Shown here piece by piece: positions 50,667-61,431 of a stretch of 64,000 nt of DNA. A program made the position numbers and the translations under genes. Within the stretch, counting starts at the first letter, position 1. Every line of letters starts with the position of its first letter. This DNA is from Emergomyces orientalis (lineage: Eukaryota; Ascomycota; Eurotiomycetes; Onygenales; Ajellomycetaceae): contig MOWL01000072.1 in assembly GCA_002110485.1 (NCBI GenBank), positions 248,001-312,000 of the forward strand, read 5' to 3'. Below the pieces are notes generated by a model. That model was not told the origin of the DNA. It was given only the letters and a program-made list of their open reading frames with translations, and did not search any database.

Positions 50667-52581
50667 CTTTTTGACAGATTGTTCTTCTTCGAAGAATGAT
50701 ATGGCTTCGGATATATCGTCACCTATAGTAAGTGATTTGGAGGGAAGGGGGGAAATGTTGGTAACACTCTTGACTCGGAGGAGAAACAACGGACTTGCAC
50801 GAGCATTTAGCAACCATAAGAAGGGATAAATGAATGACAGATTTTTGTTTCATATGCGACAGCGATCATTGATACATGGTATGGTATATACATAAATTTT
50901 CTGCAGGCCACTCGTGCCTCCAGGGGGCCCCTGATGTCCGGAGTAGTCCCCTCCGTCACAAGAAATCCCGATCACTCCCAGCCTTGGTACTTTGGCTGCC
51001 CCACGTTATTATTATGTCACGCTACCAAAGTCATTTGAGATGTCAGCGCGACGGAGCTATTGTCGGCCCGATCCTGCCAGCATTGGCAAAAGGCTCCAAT
51101 CCAATATCACCTGCTCACAACAACCTGTTGAAGATAGACATATACCCGTCACTATACATTGAGTTCGGTTACGATAAGTTTCTCCAGAATTGATTGGGGT
51201 TTTTCTCCGTTCCTTTATATATACTGTATACCCTTGTGTGGTGGTGAGACGACCCCTCCAATCCCACCATACTATGCAGAGTGCTTTCTATAAAGCATCG
51301 CACCTCAATCTTTTGACATCGTGAATTGGGAGCTTAATGGATGTAGCTGCCATGTGCGCTGCGATCTCCGGGGGAAATATACATGCATATATGTATATTT
51401 ATTTGGCCGCGCAACTAGATTAAGAAATCCCCCTCGTGTTGAGTCCTCAGGCCTGGCTTCGGGTACGTACAGTACAATATGCCCTGGCCCGATGAATGAG
51501 AGTTGAGGGAAAACAGTAATGATGCTATGCATTATGGGATCATGTTTGTTGCACTTGCAACACCGCAGATGATGTAGATGTCGGGGCTGTGTTTCACAAA
51601 TTCGAAATGTTGAGCAAGCTGACATTCATATACATCACTTTTCTATAACCAAATCCGCCCAAACTTTCAACAGCCAAGCCGGGCAGGTACATTACTTCTT
51701 TGGATCAATATATCCTCCCGTTGGGGCGTTGATGGACCTATTTATCTTAAGACGGTTGAAACAGTTGTTTGGTGATACATGGGACAGTGTGTCTCAGGCA
51801 TGTTTCGAAACATCTAGGACGGCGGACTATAGTGACAAATGTCTCACGCGGCTTATTTTTGTAATACAATACCCTCTATGTGTGTGTTTCTATCTGCGCC
51901 AATTATAATGCTTCTTTATATCAGAAAGTTTAAATTTAAACTCTATTAAATATTCAATGAAATTTAGTTATCTAAGATGCTGGCTCTGCTATTCACAGTA
52001 CTCGATCAAAACTTCCATCCTCCTTGTCATTTCGTGATGATATGCAGCAACTGGCATCTCAGCGAAAAACAAATCGAATACTTCTTTGTTTATGGAAATG
52101 TATTCTAGAAGATGTCAAGCTAGAAACTTTTTCAGAGTGGAGTCCAATTTGTAAGTAAACTATTCAAGTCATTTTATATTCTACTAATCTTTTATACTAA
52201 TCTTTTTATATCTATATCTATAGACAGATATCAAACTCAAATTGCATCCAACTGCCAATTCACTACAATGTCTGAGACGCTGAGATCCATCCGGACGTGC
52301 ACACTAATTTGTGGGCGGGAACAAAGCCAAAGTGCTTGAAGCTATTTTTAGATACTTGCTATGAATAGACTCGCGTTTAGTTTCAAGCCCTCACGTGCCT
52401 GAGGGGAAGTTAATTACGCGTGTCCCTTCTATCCATTGGGTCTTTTGTGCATATGTAGGAAACCATACCAGTCAATATTTCCTCACTTCACCAAACCCCA
52501 ACCCTCAAACTTGCTTCCCCTTACCGTTATTTGCAACCGCTTTTGTAACGCTTCCTTGCCTCCCAAACCTCAGAACACTCA
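50667..52581. other. intergenic, no gene seen
   Basis: About 1.9 kb without supportable genes. The last part has a C/T- and CAA-rich leader just before the ATG at 52582, consistent with a fungal 5' UTR. Confidence 0.45.
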
Positions 52582-53374
52582 ATGGGTGAGCAGAATCTTT
52601 GCCATCTACCTCTAGATGAGCCTCTAGTTGCCGCCGTCTCTCAACTCCTTGACTCAGTTGGCGTGGCCAATGTTCTCTGGGGGAACTACCTGCTTACAGT
52701 CTACGGGATCCCCTCCTTGACCAATGTATGTCCAAAAATGCTAGCACTCCCAGCTGTTGATGAACAAAAGCCAACATGCTTTCAAGGACGCTTCGTTTGC
52801 AGTGCCTGATGATATGCTTCTGCGGGCTCAGAAGATCCTTCAGAATGCAGGTTCTACATTTTTGCACAGATCTAGAGTGTACTGTTGTGAAACTTCAATC
52901 TCGACCTCCTCCTACCAACCACTTTCATCTTGAAACTGAGGCTGTCCATGTATATCTATACCCGCAGTCCCAGGTTTTGCCAAATATATCTGATCTACAG
53001 AATGCTGAAAAGCAAGGCCAGATCATCTCAGCGTCAGATGCCAGCCTCCCCAGATGGCAAATGGGACATGGAAAGGGTGCATTTGCCGCGGAATATAGCT
53101 GCGTTCGCGTCCCCTCCGCCACTTGCTTTGTTGAGGCCTCTCTTCTTAATTTCGTGAGACAAGCTCGTAAGAAGGATTATGGGTCCGCCCTAGACATGCA
53201 TTACCTAGGCTGCGCAACGTATATGATAGAGTATGCCTATCCCGGCGGTTATCTTGATCTGATAGCCTTCAGCCAGTTTTCCGAACGTTCCTGGTGGATG
53301 GGTTTCTTAATCATAATAGTCGTGCTTTATTTGCCACTGCCAGAGAGCGGTTAATGGCATCTGAAATCAAATAG
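52582..53374 (+). pseudogene. frameshifted member of a fungal family of unknown function
   Basis: Exon 1 (52582-52725, ATG, 48 codons) splices through a 61-nt GT-AG intron to 52787. This gives a coherent start: LLDSVGVANVLWGNYLL, then YGIPSLTN joined to DASFAVPDDMLLRAQKIL. A one-base shift at about 52850-52860 is needed to continue into CTDLECTVV, RPPPTNHFHL, YLYPQSQVLPNISD, ATCFVEASLLNFVRQ and SERSWW. A second shift near 53300 reaches the final NHNSRALFATARERLMASEIK, ending at TAG 53374. I recall this layout as a fungal hypothetical-protein family with a nucleotidyltransferase-like start. I am not sure of that fold. Two frameshifts with otherwise sound codons suggest a young pseudogene; sequencing error is the alternative. 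Confidence 0.6.
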
Positions 53375-54741
53375 GTCGGGGATATTTTTACTCTCGTGTT
53401 GATATATCTCACATTCATTACCCCTTCTATATTACTGCTACAGTCCCTCTTTCTGTTAAGGTATTCGTGTACTTAAACACGCTCTATTGGCTATAAATAC
53501 CACCAAATTTGGTGTGTTTACTTTCTGGTCATCTAGCCGTGGTGTACCGAAATAATCCTGTAGCACGAAGCGGAGCTGTACATCGTTACTCATTATCGGC
53601 GTATTTATGGCGATGTAAGAGGAGAATAGCGTGGGAATGATATTTGAGAAAGTTTCCTTTAATTGCTTCTGTATTTAACATAGCATTATGTCATTAGCAC
53701 ATCACCAGAAGATAGTGCAACTAGTAATTATTTGAGTGCAGGTAAGCATTATTTCCATATCAGGTGGGCTTTATTGCTGACCGTTCAGCAAGGTATGTCG
53801 AAAATGAGTACAAGGAACACAGGTCAGGGGAGTCTGATCATTACCAACCATGGACATCTGCGAATCAAAACAAACTACTCCCTTGTGGTCCTCATTGGAT
53901 ATAAATGGTTACTTCTCAATGGGAAACTATTGCGGAGGCATCTTCTCATAGTGGACATGAAAAGCTGGAAACCAACAATGTCTTTGAGCTGCGGCCACCT
54001 CTAGATGTTTAGTGTTCAAACTTATTAGCTGTGGTGTAACAAATAGCAATGTTTCCACTTCTCTATCTAGAATATATGCATTGGGCGGCCTCTGAATGAT
54101 ACTTGTTAGCCAAAACAAAGCAATCATTAATCCTATTCAGTTTTAATCAGAGCTATGACAGGGCTATCTACAGCAGTACATCACTATTGTCATGGCAGCT
54201 CTGAAATATTCATACATGTGAAGAAAAATCTCCAAAGTCCTTATCAGACACAGGTATTGAAGTGACCAAGAACATATAAATAGTTTCCATCAACACAGCT
54301 GATTAGAACAATAATAAATTATTATTATTTGAGCCATTCCACATGCCCATTTAATTAAGTATATTGTTCAAATATAATGGGTGGACGGTTCATCGGAAAA
54401 ACCAATATCATTAATTCTTGATGACATGTTTACTAACTAAAGCCTCAAGGGCTTCTATCATTCATTCCTGGCAGCGCCTGATCGGTTCTTCAGAATAGAG
54501 CCGCCGAGAACCCTTGAACTGCTTTTTTTGATGCAGAAATTGCCTCACAGATTGCCTTGACATGAGAGAAGTTTGCTGCTGACATCTCTTCAACAAAAAC
54601 CTTGTTTTGAAAACTTGCAGACTTCTCTGACTTCTTGCCAGATTTATTCTTAAAAGTCATTTCATTTTGAATATTGTTCATCACTTGGAAGAGATGGCCA
54701 GATTGATCATCATTTATTATCATGAAAATAGCATGATGATT
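53375..54741. other. transition into repeats; one short unidentified ORF
   Basis: AT-rich sequence with no recognised gene. A minus-strand ATG frame at 54490-54723 (77 aa, Lys/Ser/Ala-rich, ending AVQGFSAALF) has coding-like composition and lies directly beside the retrotransposon block. It may be a transposon-derived or chimaeric relic, but I do not recognise it. Confidence 0.4.
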
Positions 54742-55122
54742 ACATGATTGTCAGAGTGTTAGAGTCTGTCTTTTATTTCCTTTGTATTCATGTCATGAGT
54801 TATTTTGTCAATCATTAATTTATTTTCTTTGTAATCACTTGAAAATTATATGAAAAAAGAGAATATAAATAGTCTTTAAAAATATTTATAAAAAAAATAA
54901 TAAAAAAAAAAAAAAAAAAAAAAGAAAAATCAATTTACTGACTATTCTGAGCTGGAATTCAAGTATTGCAAGTGCTATTTATTTGAAGAAAAAATGTATA
55001 TTAATTAGTTTTAAAGTTAGAAAAATTCTGAGACTCTTTGAGTCTCAGATAGATATCATAGTCTCTAACTGCATATATCTATAATGGAAGAATAATAATA
55101 ATAATAATAACATGATTGTCAG
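54742..55122 (+). mobile_element. 5'-truncated LINE 3' end with 13-bp target-site duplication
   Basis: The segment 54755-55109 matches, in inverted orientation, the 3' UTR of the LINE at 63140-63478. It ends in an AAT-repeat tail, as expected for a non-LTR element. It is bracketed by identical 13-mers ACATGATTGTCAG at 54742-54754 and 55110-55122. The second copy includes the first six bases of the LTR that starts at 55117, so the LINE inserted into the left border of an existing gypsy element. Confidence 0.8.
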
Positions 55123-55322
55123 GGGTTGAACCTCTATATGGTTATGTGAACTCGGGCTAGCCGGCTCCCACACTAGTGGCTAGCCCTTGCTTGCAATTTG
55201 TGTATACTTTTCTACACACTCTTTACACTTCTTTCTTTTCTTTTTTTTTTCTTTCTTAAGCTTTTCTTCTTGTATATTAGACATAATATAGTTCTTTTAT
55301 ATCTAATTACTTGTCTTTTATA
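55117..55322 (+). repeat. LTR of the left, degraded Ty3/gypsy copy
   Basis: Begins TGTCAGGGGTTG, like the minus-strand LTRs of the full element. It contains the same internal GGCTAGCC hairpin arms and the same AAGCTTTTCT site, and ends at about 55322 just before TTAGAAAAGCTT. It is AT-enriched relative to the other copy. Confidence 0.85.
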
Positions 55323-56152
55323 TTAGAAAAGCTTCGTTTTTACTTCTTACTAAAGAAAGACATGAAAAAGCTCAGAAAGACACTGATATCACAGATTAAT
55401 TATTAAGAAAGAATAATAGTGTGACAGAGTAGTAAGAAATCTCTGCATCTATAAAAAAGTTCAGAAGAATACTGACATTATAAACTTATTTTTTAAATAA
55501 ATCATGATGTGACAGTAGCAAGAAATCTCTGCACTTATAAAAATAAAAACTCTGATGATCATCTTTAAGACTTCATCAAATGAAGATGAATTTGTGTTAG
55601 TCACAAGCAGTCATGAATTACAGAATGAAGAAATAATTATCAATTTTACTAGAGAGAAGCTCACAGAGCTTTTTCAGATAAAAAAAAGACTGACAGTTCA
55701 ATAAGTGAAACTACAGAATTAATAATAAGAACTTAAGAAATAATAAATGATCACTGAAACTTCAAATTTAATTAAAGTTATCACTACTTCTCTCTCTATT
55801 GAATTAAAATGATTAAAAGCAAGTCTTTCAGATCTTATCTATTATAATGATAATAATCTCTTCTATTTCTCACAGTTCCTCAGCAATCTCAAAGTCAAGA
55901 TCATGATTGATGAACAGATCATTGAAAATGAACAAGCTCAAGTGTGATATACTTTTAAAAGACTGAAAAATAAAGCATCAGCAAGAATTCACTCTTAAAT
56001 GAATCAGTATTCTGAAATCAATAGATTTATTATTAAGAAGTTTTTTAAGCTTCTGAAGTCAATATTTATTAATACAGTCTACAAGTAGAAAGTCTTGAAC
56101 AAACTGAATAGACTGAGATAAGAAAAGAGAAGTTTTAATAAACTCTTGACTG
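55323..56152 (+). mobile_element. degraded gypsy gag remnant (second copy)
   Basis: This is an internal region colinear with the gag of the full element: the priming site, a leader, then a frame equivalent to MIDGQAIGNEQAQVWYTF and the following HSWVNQYSE region. It is littered with stops (TGA at the YTF tryptophan, TAA at the HSW tryptophan, TAG and TAA at two glutamines). All are C-to-T or G-to-A type relative to the better copy. It stops abruptly at about 56152, where a Tad-like LINE fragment begins, so the 3' half and second LTR of this copy are missing. Confidence 0.85.
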
Positions 56153-57340
56153 ACAACCTGGGGCCTGCCACTGCAGCATGCCCGGAGGGTCTACAATGCA
56201 GTGATAAGGCCCGCAATAGGATACGGAGCGCTGGCATGGCATCAATCACAGGCGACACAACATGAACCGCGACATCAACGCCAGCTGCTAGCCAGCCTGG
56301 AGAAGATTCAAAATAAATGCCTACAGATCATTGCAGAGGTCTACAGAGCTACTCCAATCACCTCACTGAAGGCAGAGACAGCCACACTGCCTTTGAAGAT
56401 ACATCTAGACAGTGTGATGGCCAGAGCAACTGAGCAGCTTTGGAGTCAGAAATCATGGAGCAGATAAAACAGGCATGTGTGCAGGTCAGAGCCAGACTTC
56501 GCAGAAGAAATAACAGAGGAATGCAGTCAGTGGAGGCAGTACTGCACCCAGTGAGCATGCAGCAGGGGTGGAGTGTAAATTGGGTGAGACAGACAAAGCA
56601 ACTGAAAAAGCAGAAAAGACAAGAAAACAGTGTGCATAACTGAGCCTTCAAGAGATGAGTGAGGGAGGAGGCAATGATAAGATGATGAAACAGATGAAGA
56701 GCACACACAACACCATGAAGAGAACTGTTTGGCAGGCCCCCAAATGTAGAGCTACTAAGATGGCATGAGGGCCTGAGCAAGGCCCGAAGCTCATTGATAG
56801 TCCAGCTGCATATCAGTAAGACAGGCCTTGCAGTGTTTCTTCACAGAAGAAGAGTTCCTGACTTCCCCACACTGAAATGTCCATGTGGATATGAGCATGA
56901 AATGGTGCTGCATGTGATGATACACTGTACATGATTCAGTGGAGAACGCGCGGAGCTGGAGCAGAAGGGCAGAGTGAATAAGAAGTGGTTGCTGGACACC
57001 AAGAAAGAACTGCACAGGCTCATCAAGTGGTGGCTCAAGCAGGACATTCTCAGACAGTTCTCCCTAGCCAAGGTGTTAAGTGAGAGAAGGGCGGAATGAG
57101 ATGCACAGCACAACTAAGAAACACGGCTGGCGCATATCAGGGGGTGAAGGGCGCGAAGAGCGAGGCCCTACCAGGAGATAGTGAGCTTGAAGCGCGGATC
57201 TGGGTGGACTGGCGCGCTGCAAGCGCGAAGTTGGGCGACCGGGCGCGCCACAAGCGCGGAGTTGAGTGGCCTGCGCGCTACAAGCACTCCAGGACGTTGA
57301 AGTCTGCGCGATGAGCGGCGGACACACAGCATGAGGTGCC
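56153..57340 (+). mobile_element. 5'-truncated Tad/CgT1-like LINE, 3' part of ORF2 and 3' UTR
   Basis: The translation shows the region after the reverse transcriptase of fungal Tad-clade LINEs. It has RPAIGYGALAWHQ, LASLEKIQNKCLQIIAEVYRATPI, RWHEGLSKARSS, then the terminal zinc-knuckle-like block TLKCPCGYEHEMVLHVMIHC and a basic tail ending RRAE at TGA 57099. The frame is interrupted by several TGA codons and at least one shift. A GC-rich 3' UTR follows, with three 31-bp tandem units at 57201-57293. Base composition jumps sharply (many CpG) relative to the adjoining gypsy DNA. The exact 3' end is uncertain (57340 to 57479). Confidence 0.75.
57201..57293. repeat. three 31-bp GC-rich tandem units
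   Basis: Units at 57201-57231, 57232-57262 and 57263-57293 each contain a (C/G)GCGCG(C) core and an ACAAGC/GCAAGC motif and start TGNGNGNNC. They form part of the LINE 3' UTR. Confidence 0.75.
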
Positions 57341-57479
57341 ACATTCATTAGAAGTCTTTCTTATGTTCAGACAGAGGTGATGATGATATAGGGGGTTTTC
57401 TTGTCTTCTCACGGTGCTATGCACCATCTTCTCTAAGAGCAGCGGGAGCTGCTCCGCGGTACTTGAAGCAATTATAAAT

Positions 57480-57484
57480 GTTGA
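57480..57484. other. target-site duplication GTTGA, left copy
   Basis: GTTGA immediately precedes the LTR at 57485. The same five bases follow the other LTR at 63069-63073, the expected 5-bp duplication of a Ty3/gypsy integrase. Confidence 0.85.
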
Positions 57485-57721
57485 TGTAAGGGGCGAGCAA
57501 TTAGGTATGAAAGAACTATATTGTGCCTAAAATACAAGAAGAAAAGCTTAAGAAAGAAAAGAGAAAGAAAAGAGAAAGAAAAGAGAAAGTGCAAAGAGTG
57601 TGAAGAAAAGAGCTCTAAGTGCAAGCTGCAAGTGAGGGCTAGCCACTAGCGTGGAAGCTATTAGTCTGTTTGAGCGGCTAGCCCAAGTCCATATAACTAT
57701 ATAGAGGTTCAACCCCTGACA
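57485..57721 (-). repeat. 3' LTR of the full gypsy element
   Basis: 237 bp, 5'-TG...CA-3' on the minus strand. It differs from the other LTR by several transitions and one length change. It contains inverted arms GGGCTAGCC (57636-57644) and GGCTAGCCC (57676-57684), and supplies the pol stop codon at 57709-57711. Confidence 0.92.
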
Positions 57722-60700
57722 TTACCCCTCTCCTCCCCTTCCATGGTCCTCCGCAGGTAGTCATCGAGAGCCTGAGTCTTCTTCATTAGAGATGTCTTTA
57801 CTCAGATGAGAGCAGTTCAGCTCACTCATTTGATCAGATAATGCTTCTGATGATATCTAATCTTCTTCTTAAGGATCTTCTCAACATAATACTCCTCGTG
57901 CCCATCAACATCTATGGCCGGTGGTTGGGGTTCATGACAGATTTGGGATGGCAGCGGGTCTCCAGCAGCAGGGCGAAGTAAATCCACATGAAAAACATTA
58001 TGAATCCCAGATGACATATTCAATTGATAGACATGAGAGCCAATTCTCTCTATTATCTTGAACTTTTCATTCTGAACATTCAGCTTCTTTGAAGACTGAA
58101 GTGTAGACACATTCTTCAAACTCAGTCAGACAGTGTCATCAACTCTGTATTCCAGAGCAGCATCTTGATGATGATTAGCCTGGAGCTCTTGTTCTTGCTG
58201 GGCATTTGTCATTGAAGTCTGGGCCCAGGTTGCTGCATTCTTCAGCTTTGCTAGAATTAATTCTGCTTGCTCAATTAAGTTTTGAGAACTCTTGGAAACT
58301 GAAGTGTTCTCTTTCAGCTGTAATGAGTTTAAATTATACTCATGCATCAAGAAGAATAAGCTCATGCCAGTAGTTGCTGAGTCTCTACCATTCATGGCTA
58401 ATTCAGTGGATGCTAAACATCCTGACCAGTCATCCTGTGCAAAGTTTGTGAACTTCCTGATATAGGCCTTCAGTGACTGATTTGCCTGTTCCGTGGACCC
58501 ATCTGTCTCTGGATGATAGGCAGTAGAGAGATGTCTGGTGATGCCTAACTTCTTACATACATGTGACCAAAGGGCTTCAACAAACTGCATTCTGCGGTCT
58601 GAGACTATAGCTGATGGCACACCATGCCTTCTATAGAAGCAGTTGATAAAGACATCTGCTAGTGTCTCAGTGTCTATTTTCTTACAGGGTTCAATTATCA
58701 CATCTTTGCTCAGACGGTCTGTGATCACCATGATATTAGTGAATTCATCAGACTCTGAAAGTTTCACAATGAAGTCAATGGAGATTTCTCTCCATATTCA
58801 GTCTGATATGGGCAGAGGCTTTAGCAGGCCATGTTGACACTCCTTCCATGCTGTGTTTGCTCTACAAATGTCATAATTATGGGTGAAGACCCTCACATCT
58901 TGAACACAGTTAGACCAAAAATAGTTTCAGACAAGAATTCAGTACATAATCTCTCATTCAGAGTGTTCTGTCATCACTGAATCATGGATCTCCTGTAGTA
59001 TTCTGGTCCATAGGGGTTCAGAGTCTGAGACCCACTTCCGCTCTCTAAAGCAGAGATATTCATTTTCAATACTACATTCTGTCACTGAGATCTTGATCTT
59101 TAACTGTGAAGAAAACTTCTGAGAGCTACTGTGAATAATCTGTTTCAGCTTCTTGAGTGTGTTGTCATTCTCTTTAGCCTGAGCCCATTTTTCAGTGAGG
59201 GTGTGTTCTTCTATAAGCAGGGCTGGTGCTGTGATTGACACTGCACTAACAGATTGAGGTTTACATGAGGGTTGAGAAACATCTGAGAAAGGCTTCTCCA
59301 GACTCTTTCTGTCAATCATCAAGAAGCATTTAACTGGCTGTAGCATTTGAAATTCTCTGTAGGCATGTCTCTCGTCGTCTTGGCCACTTGGTAGGTCCTG
59401 GTCCCGGCGGGATAGGGCGTCCGCGGCAGCGTTGTCCTTACCGGGCCGATACGCCAATTCAAAATTGAAACGGCTCAGGAACTGAGCCCAGCATACTTGC
59501 CTTTCTGAGAGCTTCTGCGAGGTCATGAAGTACTCTAGATTCTTGTGATCAGTGATGATCTTGAACTTGTCAGTACTTCTTAACTGAGAGTTTCATTCTT
59601 TCAAGCATCTGATTACAGTGAGCAATTTCTTATCATGAATTTCATAGTTGCATTCAGTGAGTGTGTTCTTCTTAGAGAAGAAGACACATGATCTCAGCAA
59701 TTCATCATCATTATACTGAGAGAGTACTTCTCCAGTAACATAATCAGAGAAATCTGTTTCAACAACTGTTTCATAATCAGAGAAGAACTGCAGCAACATT
59801 GATGCAGAGATGAACATCTTTTTAAGCAGTTCAAAAATCTGATTTGCTTTCTTGAATCAGTTAAACTTTATGTTCTTTTTGATGAGCTCTGTGAGAGAGG
59901 CCACAATCTTTGAGAAATTCTGTATAAATCTTCTATAAAAGTTCATGAATTCTATTAACCCGCGGACATCTTTAGCTGTAGTGAGAACTTGCTATTTCAT
60001 AATTATCTGAATCTTCTCTGAATTCATGCTCACACCTTTTCCAGTCTCTATGATAAATTCTAGATACTTGGTTGATTGAACCTCGAAGTCACACTTGTCT
60101 ATATCAATCTGAAGATCAGTCTTATGTAACTTGATAAGTACCTTTTCAACATGTTGGCGGTGTTGCTTAAGACTGCCTGAGGTGAAAATCAAGATATCAT
60201 TAATATAGACAGATACAAACTTGTTCAGGTATTCATGTAGAGCCCAATTGATGTACTTCTGAAAGATGCTAGAGGCATTTATCAATTCAAAGAGAGTTAT
60301 CAGTCATTCATAGAGCTCATATTGAGTTCTGAAGGCTGTCTTTCATTCATCACCTTCTGCAATGCGAAGCCTGTGAAAAGCTGCAGTAACATCAAGCTTT
60401 GTAAATCAATTTGTCTTGTCAATATGTTCTAGAGTCTCATTGATTAATGAGAGGGGGTATCAGTTCTTGCAAGTGATTGTATTCAAGTTACAGTAGTCTA
60501 CACAGAATCATAGACCACTCTCTGGTTTCTGAGCAAAGAGCACAGGGGCTGCTGCCGGTGAATTACTCACTTGTATAAAGCCTTTATCCAAGTAATCCAG
60601 TAGTGTCTTCCAGAGGACAAGAAGTTCATCCTGGAACATGTTGTAGAGAGAGTTTCAAGATGATTGAGTCTTTTTTTCATCTCTATTTTTCAATGTGATT

Positions 60701-61425
60701 CTGTGGTCTACCCCTGGTCCGCAATGAGAGGGTAAAGTGTTGACTGCAGTATAATCAAACACATTCAAATAGACATGATAATGTTTGAGTAGTTTCTTCT
60801 GTGAGTTAGTGAGTTTCTTTTTTATCTTTAGAGCTTTCTCTATGTCCTTTAGGCTAGCTGAGAAGACCTGAGTGCTGTCTTGCTTGCAGTGTTTGCAGAG
60901 ATGATGCTCAAATGTAACTGCTGAGACTTGAATTAATTGAGAATTCTCATTGAGAGTCAGAGCATTCTTCATCACAACTCTTAAATGAAAATGCAGCTTC
61001 TGTCTTTTACTGTCAGACACTGTATTGAACATGTTCAGCCATGGCATCTCTAGAGTGATATGGGGGGAACCTGAGTTCTGAGGGGTCTTAACCACATAGA
61101 AGTAGAACCTCTTAGCTAGATGTCCTTCTATGTCCAATGCCGTGCAAGCTACTTTGTTGATCATTTGATAGTTGCCATCAAATTCTTCAATAAGACGACC
61201 AGAAAATTTCATACACTGAAGGTTCAATTTTCATGCAAGGTGTGAGAAGATGATGCCATAGAGAGCACATCTCAAATCTATTATAGCTCTAGTGAAGTGT
61301 ATGTCATCTAAGACAGCATCTACATAGATTGAGTCTCTAATCATTTTCTTCTCAAATTTCTTCCATCTCTTGACTGCTTGTTCCTCTGTGAGCCTTTGCA
61401 GGTGATTTTCAGCAGAGGCTACTCT
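57709..61425 (-). pseudogene. gypsy pol: protease, RT, RNase H, integrase, chromodomain
   Basis: One continuous -1 frame relative to gag, from the slippery site at 61425 to a TGA inside the 3' LTR. Seen in order: a protease-like IDLRCALYG (about 61300, the DSG-type triad not intact), RT motif FCVDYCNLN (about 60500) and RT box YINDILIF at 60207. RNase H ETDFSDY.TGEVLSQ lies near 59780, and LAYRPGKDNAAADALSRR near 59440. The integrase HHCC region is at about 58980-58860 and catalytic Asp 58776, Asp 58599 and Glu 58491 show D,D35E spacing. A chromodomain starts at about 57897 (EEYYVEKIL). About 18 internal stops were read, all TGA except one TAG, mostly at conserved Trp or Arg. The RT box has Asn in place of the first catalytic Asp, and the integrase SDR-R replaces SDRG. 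Non-functional. Confidence 0.88.
57722..57742 (-). other. polypurine tract
   Basis: On the minus strand, a G/A-only run broken only near its end by TAA lies directly against the 3' LTR. It is the expected primer for plus-strand DNA synthesis and also encodes the last pol residues (MEGEERGN). Confidence 0.85.
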
Positions 61426-61431
61426 TTTCCC
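61383..61431 (-). promoter_or_regulatory. candidate -1 programmed ribosomal frameshift signal
   Basis: On the minus strand the heptamer G-GGA-AAA (61431-61425, gag frame) is followed by a 6-nt spacer holding the gag stop (GAGTAG). A stem then follows: CCTCTG (61418-61413) pairs with CAGAGG (61388-61383) across a 24-nt loop. Slipping back one base enters exactly the pol frame. The layout matches canonical X-XXY-YYZ signals; function is inferred. Confidence 0.6.
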
